From assembly GCA_943704425.1 (NCBI GenBank), contig CALSCP010000141.1:25643-73566 (forward strand): a stretch of 47,924 bases of DNA. The letters are read 5' to 3'. Position 1 is the first letter of the stretch. Each line of letters opens with the position of its first letter. Made by a program: the position numbers and the translations under genes. The stretch comes from Ministeria vibrans ATCC 50519. Lineage: Eukaryota; Opisthokonta; Filasterea. The notes below the pieces were generated by a model. It was given only the letters and a program-made list of their open reading frames with translations, ran no database searches and had not been told where the DNA came from. Positions 43,186 through 47,924 of this stretch are shown piece after piece.

Positions 43186-46100
43186 TCAAAGAGGGTCGTT
43201 AGAGTTTGGAGTAGACTGCGAGTGTGGCTGTGCGTCGCTCTCAGATGGCGACTGGGTCTGGTAGCCTTGCAACGTGGCACGCGCGACGGCCTCGTCCTTG
43301 ACGGCGAGCCCGTGGTACTTCATGTGGTCTGCGTCGGAGTGTCCCTTGCGACGCGTTGCGTTCTGTAGTTCACGGTAGAGCCGGAGAGTAAGCGTGAGGT
43401 TCTCGCTGAGGGCCGCCCAACGCGCACTCAGGCTCGATGCTTGACCACTGCGCATCTTGGAGTAGAACGACGAGTCGTAGCCCTCGCGCAGCGTTGAATT
43501 GAGCACCTTGGCAAGCCAGGGATCGGCATCCATCAGACGGTGCGCTGTGTTGCTGATGAAGCGCGAGCGGAACTCCGCCGTGTTGTACAGCTCGACAGGC
43601 AACCGCTCAAGCACAGAAATGGTCATGACCGCAAGGCTCTCAATCTTGTACTCTTCGCATTCCATCAGCGAGTGTGCATCAACAAACACACGCAGAAGAT
43701 GCTGGTGATCCATCTGGCGTCCCTTCAGCACATTCGCCACAGCACGGTCCGCGTGTCGATGGCCCAGCTCGGCCGACGCCGCCAGGTACAGCCCGAGCGT
43801 CTCGTTGTGCAGCGATGGAAAGGTCGCATCGAGTAGATGGCCGTCTGCGTGGCGCTGGGCAAAGCGCACGAGCATCGATGCCAGCTCCTTGCTCAACGAC
43901 CAGCGTGGATGCGACGCGGCAAGCATTGGCAACGACGATGCAATCAGACGCACGTCCTCGCGCGATGCCTCGGGTGCGAGCAGTGTGCCCGCCAGCAACA
44001 GAGGCGTCAGAATGATGTCGCCATGTGCAAAAGGCACGGCAAGATACTCGAGAAGCTGTAGTGGCGTGCCAAAGCGCTGGTACATGGATTCACGCAGGCC
44101 CGACACAGGCATGTTGGCGGGAAACACATTAGCAACTGTGTAGTCGGCCGACAACGCCTCCAGTCCATCGTCATCCGCATCCGCGGCAGTCGCCCCGTCG
44201 TCTTCTTCTCTCTCAATGTCCACCGCCTCACCTCTTCTGTCCGTCTCGTCGTCGTCGACAATGCGACGCACAGGTATGTCATAGACGGCTGCCAGAGCCG
44301 CATAGGAGCAGATGGGATCGATCAGTGGTCGACTGGCCAACAAGTCAATCACCTGGGGGACTTCCACCGAGCCACACATGTCGCGAAGGGCATCAAGTGC
44401 AGCGACAAAGACGCGCGGAGTGACACACGTGGGAGTGCGCAGAGCCACCGAGAGCGACACAAGAACGTCCTGGGGCCGACGCGAGTGGAAGATGGCGCTC
44501 TCAATGTGTTCGTCGGTGAGCGAGAAGATGCAGTCGCGATGGGCATCGAAGACAGCACGGTAGAGAGGGTAGCACTCGCCCCGCTCAAAGACAGAGTGAT
44601 CGAGAGCAATGAGATTGTGAATGGTGTGGAAGTGCTCGTTAAGCAGCACAGAGTGACGCACACTCGTCAGCGACAGGGTCGCACGCAACACAGCGACAAG
44701 CGCGCGCACAGAGACCGCTGGGGAGGTGGAGCTATCGCCAGTCGCGCTCGACCGGTCCGACGACATGCACAAAAGCAACTCCGATAGGTGAGCGTCAACA
44801 GCGCGACCATTGGTAACGCGATGGGACAGTAGTGAGAGTGCCTTGTGGAGTGACCGCTTGCGAAGAAGCAAGCGGAAATGGCGACGAAAGATGTACTCGC
44901 CGAGCTGTGAATGAAGGCTGTGGCGCAAGACGTGCTCGCGCATGGAACTGTTGCCAGAGACACGCGTTGCATCGAGCACCTCAAAGGCAGCGTCGCTGCG
45001 GTCAATGTCGACGAGTGCCTGTGCAATAGGCAGTGTGAATACGCCCGAGACAAGGTCGTGGCGTTGTAGTTGCTGCGCCAGTGCGCTCCTGTGCCGCAGT
45101 CGCGGGAGTGTGCGGTACGACGGCTGACGCACAGTGGTCGCGAGGGCTGCAATGATGCTTGCATGGGACTGCTTCATTACTTCAATGTCACGTGCAATTC
45201 CCGCATACGACATGTTGTCATGGAAGCGATTGCGTACCGCCTTCAATGTGTGCGGGTCGAACACAAGGGAGACCAGGTCGCGCGACGCCATCCAGGTGAG
45301 TGCCTCGACAAAATCCTCGATGGGCACACTCTCGAGAAGACCGCTCGTCTTCAACGAGTGTGTGTACACACTGTCGAGGAATTCATGAGACCAGTTGGGC
45401 AGTGCACGCTGCGCTGTCGCGTCGGGTAGTGGACTGCGTCGACTGCGCTCGCGCGCCTGTTGGATCAATGGGCGGACTGGCTCGGCAAAGTTGTCAATGC
45501 TCTCGCTGGCACCCTTGGCATGGACGTCGTGAAAGAAGGAATTAGCACCCTGCAAGAGCGTCAGGGAGTGTGCAAGGTCCGTTGTGGGCGACGTGGAGGC
45601 AGAAATATCCCTTGGCATGTCTGCGACACTGCTGCTGTAGTAGCCGCGTGTCGTGAGCGCAAGTGCCATCTCCGAGTGCAGCTGGTATTCGGCGAGCGTC
45701 TCGTCTGACAGACCCGCCAAGACTTGTTGAACACGGTCGGGGCAGCGCATGCGCGCATTCACTCGTGCCAGCTCGGCCCGAAACGGCACATGCGAGGTGA
45801 GCGAGGCACGCACGGCAGAGACGCTCGTGCCGTGTGTGCGTGCCAGCAGCGATGCCACCGTGTCCACCGCGGCGTCCACCTCGCCCACAATGTTGTCCTT
45901 CTCGGTCAGCAAAATCGGCTTGGGTCCGCTCGTGACGGCGGCACGACGCGCACAGCCCGAAGTGAATGCAACCAGTTCGTCAACGAGTGGCATCTGTGGC
46001 GTGACATCGCTAATCACGCCGGACTGGTGCCAAGTCGCACACAGACGCATAAAGCCCGTGTGGTAGCCCGCAATGCCCATACCCTGTGCCAGCAGCAGTC

Positions 46101-47223
46101 GCTCCAGTGCGCCCCGACGACCGGGCGAGCGTCCGTACCGCTCGCCAAGGGTGTTGCAGAAGTCGTCGAGTGACGGAGACGACTTGACTGGCGACGGACG
46201 CACACCAGCAATGGCACCCACGTAGAGCGACATAAAAGGTTTCAGGTGGGGCGTGCTAGCGCACTCAATGGTTGCGATGGAGTAAGCAATGGCGTCGGAG
46301 GCAAGCGGGAAACTCACTACAGCGTCAAAGGGTGTGGGAGCGAATGCGTCTTTGCCCGTCTCGCTGCGTCGAAGGTGCTCTGCGTGACGCGGTAAAAGAG
46401 TATGTGTAATTGGAGTGGTGGTGTTGTTGCTGCTGCTGCTGTTGCTGCCGCCGCCGCCATCTATTCTGTAGATCTCGTCGAGGAAGGTGTGCGTCGCCAT
46501 GGCCGAAGCGACACCGGCGATAGGTTGCAAGACAGACTGCTTGAGAATGCTCAGGAGGAGGCGGTGACCGAGCGCCGACTTGTGCATACAGGATAGCACC
46601 GACGAGTCGACGGGCGACGCCCCAATGACACCATCGGCAAGCGCCTGGCGCAAGTGGTTCGGCGAGAGGAAACGATTGGTGACGGGGACGAGCGCAGCAA
46701 TGGCAGCGTCGACGTGATCGACACCATGGCGAATGGAATTGGAGACGACGGCCGCTGTGGCCGAGTGCAGCTCGGCTGGCGATAGTTCCGAGGCAATGGT
46801 GACAACTCGCGAGATCGGCAGCGGCTTGGAGAGGATCCCCGAGGCGCGGATCACCAGGGAAATGTCGCCGGGAAGTGTCGTGACGGGCGACAGAGAATCA
46901 AGCATTGAGTCGACAATGGCACAGCAGGCGTCGAGGTCCGTCGACGTGGCCAGGGACGGGTTGGAGACCATCTCGACCAGCTGTTGGCGCAGGACGTCGA
47001 CGCGCTCCTCCTCCTGAACCGCCGCAACGAGATCCGTCGCAGAATGTGTCACGCTTCGAATGGCATCCGAGTGCATTCGCCGCCGCCACAGCCCCATCGG
47101 GCCGCTCCCGCCGCGCCCCTGCCCCAACACACCCAGCAGCTGCCGTTGGCCCCCATGCCCACCCCGCATGCGTCCCCAATCAAGCCGTGTTGCGACTGTG
47201 TGCAATCGACTCAATCGCAACAT
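43186..47223 (-). CDS. Large protein of unknown function, possible mitochondrial targeting
   Basis: A single 4-kb exon. I prefer the ATG at 47223 (1345 residues) over one 14 codons earlier, because the upstream stretch encodes only Lys/Arg-rich sequence from a poly(T)/poly(A)-like region. From 47223 the protein reads MLRLSRLHTVATRLDWGRMR, a typical basic amphipathic mitochondrial presequence. The rest is helical and mostly soluble with scattered short hydrophobic helices. There is no zinc finger, P-loop or TM segment. A short acidic insert (DDDETDRRGEAVDIEREEDDG) lies at about residue 1000. Helical repeats of PPR/RAP or similar type are possible, but the motifs are not clear enough to name. 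Codon use matches the neighbours. The 3' end lies 99 bases from the truncated Ral gene. Confidence 0.7.
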   Translation of the reverse strand: MLRLSRLHTVATRLDWGRMRGGHGGQRQLLGVLGQGRGGSGPMGLWRRRMHSDAIRSVTHSATDLVAAVQEEERVDVLRQQLVEMVSNPSLATSTDLDACCAIVDSMLDSLSPVTTLPGDISLVIRASGILSKPLPISRVVTIASELSPAELHSATAAVVSNSIRHGVDHVDAAIAALVPVTNRFLSPNHLRQALADGVIGASPVDSSVLSCMHKSALGHRLLLSILKQSVLQPIAGVASAMATHTFLDEIYRIDGGGGSNSSSSNNTTTPITHTLLPRHAEHLRRSETGKDAFAPTPFDAVVSFPLASDAIAYSIATIECASTPHLKPFMSLYVGAIAGVRPSPVKSSPSLDDFCNTLGERYGRSPGRRGALERLLLAQGMGIAGYHTGFMRLCATWHQSGVISDVTPQMPLVDELVAFTSGCARRAAVTSGPKPILLTEKDNIVGEVDAAVDTVASLLARTHGTSVSAVRASLTSHVPFRAELARVNARMRCPDRVQQVLAGLSDETLAEYQLHSEMALALTTRGYYSSSVADMPRDISASTSPTTDLAHSLTLLQGANSFFHDVHAKGASESIDNFAEPVRPLIQQARERSRRSPLPDATAQRALPNWSHEFLDSVYTHSLKTSGLLESVPIEDFVEALTWMASRDLVSLVFDPHTLKAVRNRFHDNMSYAGIARDIEVMKQSHASIIAALATTVRQPSYRTLPRLRHRSALAQQLQRHDLVSGVFTLPIAQALVDIDRSDAAFEVLDATRVSGNSSMREHVLRHSLHSQLGEYIFRRHFRLLLRKRSLHKALSLLSHRVTNGRAVDAHLSELLLCMSSDRSSATGDSSTSPAVSVRALVAVLRATLSLTSVRHSVLLNEHFHTIHNLIALDHSVFERGECYPLYRAVFDAHRDCIFSLTDEHIESAIFHSRRPQDVLVSLSVALRTPTCVTPRVFVAALDALRDMCGSVEVPQVIDLLASRPLIDPICSYAALAAVYDIPVRRIVDDDETDRRGEAVDIEREEDDGATAADADDDGLEALSADYTVANVFPANMPVSGLRESMYQRFGTPLQLLEYLAVPFAHGDIILTPLLLAGTLLAPEASREDVRLIASSLPMLAASHPRWSLSKELASMLVRFAQRHADGHLLDATFPSLHNETLGLYLAASAELGHRHADRAVANVLKGRQMDHQHLLRVFVDAHSLMECEEYKIESLAVMTISVLERLPVELYNTAEFRSRFISNTAHRLMDADPWLAKVLNSTLREGYDSSFYSKMRSGQASSLSARWAALSENLTLTLRLYRELQNATRRKGHSDADHMKYHGLAVKDEAVARATLQGYQTQSPSESDAQPHSQSTPNSNDPL

Positions 47224-47407
47224 TGATTTTTTTTTTTCGTGTCTTCTTTTTTTTTGTTTTTTCACTCAAGCACACCAACACTCACACACAACGGTGTATA
47301 CGTGTGTGTGTGTCGGGTGAGTGCCTACACAAGTGGCAAAAAAATATGATTGAAAACAGAAAAAAAAAAAAAAAAATTCAATATAATTATGTGACTCGTT
47401 TCAGTTT
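47224..47407. other. Spacer upstream of the large unknown gene
   Basis: 184 bases with poly(T), CACACA-rich and poly(A) stretches between the IFT144 stop and the next ATG, both on the minus strand. It must hold the IFT144 3' end and the downstream promoter. No AATAAA is obvious. Confidence 0.5.
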
Positions 47408-47924
47408 TTAAACTGATGACTCGGACTCTTTTAGTGCTTCTACGGCCGCATCGCCCAGAAACACTTTTGGGTTGGGTTCGGCCGTGAGCGTCGTAACATC
47501 GACAGGCTCGCCGGACATGGGGCACTTTCCGTCCAGCTCCACCACTCGCTTGTAGGCACTGCACAAAACAATAGAAATTAGTACGCCTTCGGTCTTGACT
47601 TCTTGGTTGATGTGACGGTAGTTCATCCTTACTCAAGGTGAGCTGGAAAGCCCGAGGGAGTGCGCACACAAGGGAGATCGGCAGACAAGTGAGCACCAGT
47701 GGCGATGCAGTAAGGGAGCAGAGTGCGACAGGCGCCACAGGTGAGCTCCATCGACGCCAGGGGCGCCCCACAGCTCAGACACGCCGTCTCCGTGTCTACC
47801 GCATCCTCACTCCGATCAGGCTTCCTACAACAATGTGACAACGCCACATTCAAAACCAAACTGATCGTGAGTACTCCATACATGCGCTGAACCCATGTAA
47901 CGCGTGTGCTCCCCCCCCTCCCCC
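47408..47924 (-). CDS. WDR19: IFT144/WDR19 C-terminal end (partial, runs off the window)
   Basis: Exons 47924-47882 (partial), 47824-47633 and 47558-47408 encode the C-terminus. The zinc-binding tail reads CLSCGAPL..ELTCGACRTLLPYCIATGAHL..FPAHL then GKCPMSGEPVD. It aligns with the WDR19 end (AELTCPGCDLTLPFCIVTGRHM..FPALYSEL..CPMCSE). Some Cys positions differ: the pair normally before FPA (ICPKC) is replaced by LPCVRTPSG, and CPMC is CPMS, so one zinc site may be lost. IFT144 is a core IFT-A subunit for retrograde transport in cilia/flagella. The WD40 and TPR parts lie beyond the window, which ends in a C-rich stretch. Confidence 0.8.

Noticed and set aside
45000-45600. Faint resemblance of part of the large unknown protein to ORC3 (an FHDNMSYAGIARDIEVM-like stretch)
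   Set aside because: Only one short stretch fits, the protein is twice ORC3's length, and the N-terminus looks mitochondrial. Not strong enough to name.
47224-47265. Earlier ATG 14 codons upstream of the chosen start of the large unknown protein
   Set aside because: The extra residues come from a poly(T)/poly(A)-like leader and would bury the presequence-like N-terminus.

Overview
The window is nuclear DNA from a unicellular, flagellated eukaryote. The genes carry short spliceosomal introns, the exons are GC-rich, and the introns and spacers are AT-rich and full of microsatellites. Gene content (myosin, Ral-type GTPase, TTC7, TBC1D13, BAR-PH-ArfGAP, a polycystin/adhesion-like receptor with IPT, REJ-like and GPS-like parts, MEIOB, FIRRM, IFT144) points to an opisthokont or close relative such as an apusomonad or unicellular holozoan. 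The species cannot be fixed from the sequence. The IFT-A subunit implies a flagellum; MEIOB and FIRRM imply meiosis and RAD51-linked recombination. Seventeen protein-coding loci are packed tightly, with most spacers 65-310 bp. No tRNA, rRNA, transposon or CRISPR was seen.

Layout. 78-9248 (+): a single-exon 3056-residue cysteine-rich membrane receptor. 9555-9914 (+): a LYR-motif mitochondrial protein whose stop codon overlaps the start of a CUE/CCCH/DUF1771/Smr RNA-surveillance protein (9914-11614). 11769-12849 (-): a secreted SGNH hydrolase, divergent from a START-domain protein with a long Ala/Lys/Glu repeat tail (12957-15060, +). 15138-18229 (+): MEIOB in ten exons. 18295-20791 (-): the TBC1D13-like RabGAP, missing the start of its domain; directly upstream lies an orphan 5' exon of a 2OG-Fe(II) dioxygenase-like gene (20950-21277). 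21524-24634 (-): BAR-PH-ArfGAP, divergent from a REEP/DP1 ER-shaping protein (24778-26351, +). 26482-27040 (+): a small helical unknown. 27220-28292 (+): Mediator subunit MED20. 28437-35650 (+): an unconventional myosin with IQ, coiled-coil, ankyrin and a C-terminal KHA/doublecortin-like domain. 35795-38885 (-): FIRRM, divergent from TTC7 (39080-42450, +). 42606-43086 (-): the 3' half of a Ral-like GTPase. 43186-47223 (-): a 1345-residue possible mitochondrial protein of unknown function. 47408-47924 (-): the C-terminal end of IFT144/WDR19, running off the window.

Points that stand out. (1) About 21 of 48 hand-called introns begin GTAC rather than GTAAG/GTATG. (2) One CT-rich minisatellite family sits, always in the sense orientation, in introns of three unrelated genes. 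(3) Two places where gene halves are missing coincide with long homopolymer runs, suggesting assembly collapse or real chimeric/truncated genes. (4) The LYR and CUE-Smr genes overlap as TAATG, unusual for a nuclear genome. (5) The myosin tail architecture and the START protein's repeat tail look lineage-specific. All identities come from reading motifs by eye; no database search was possible.
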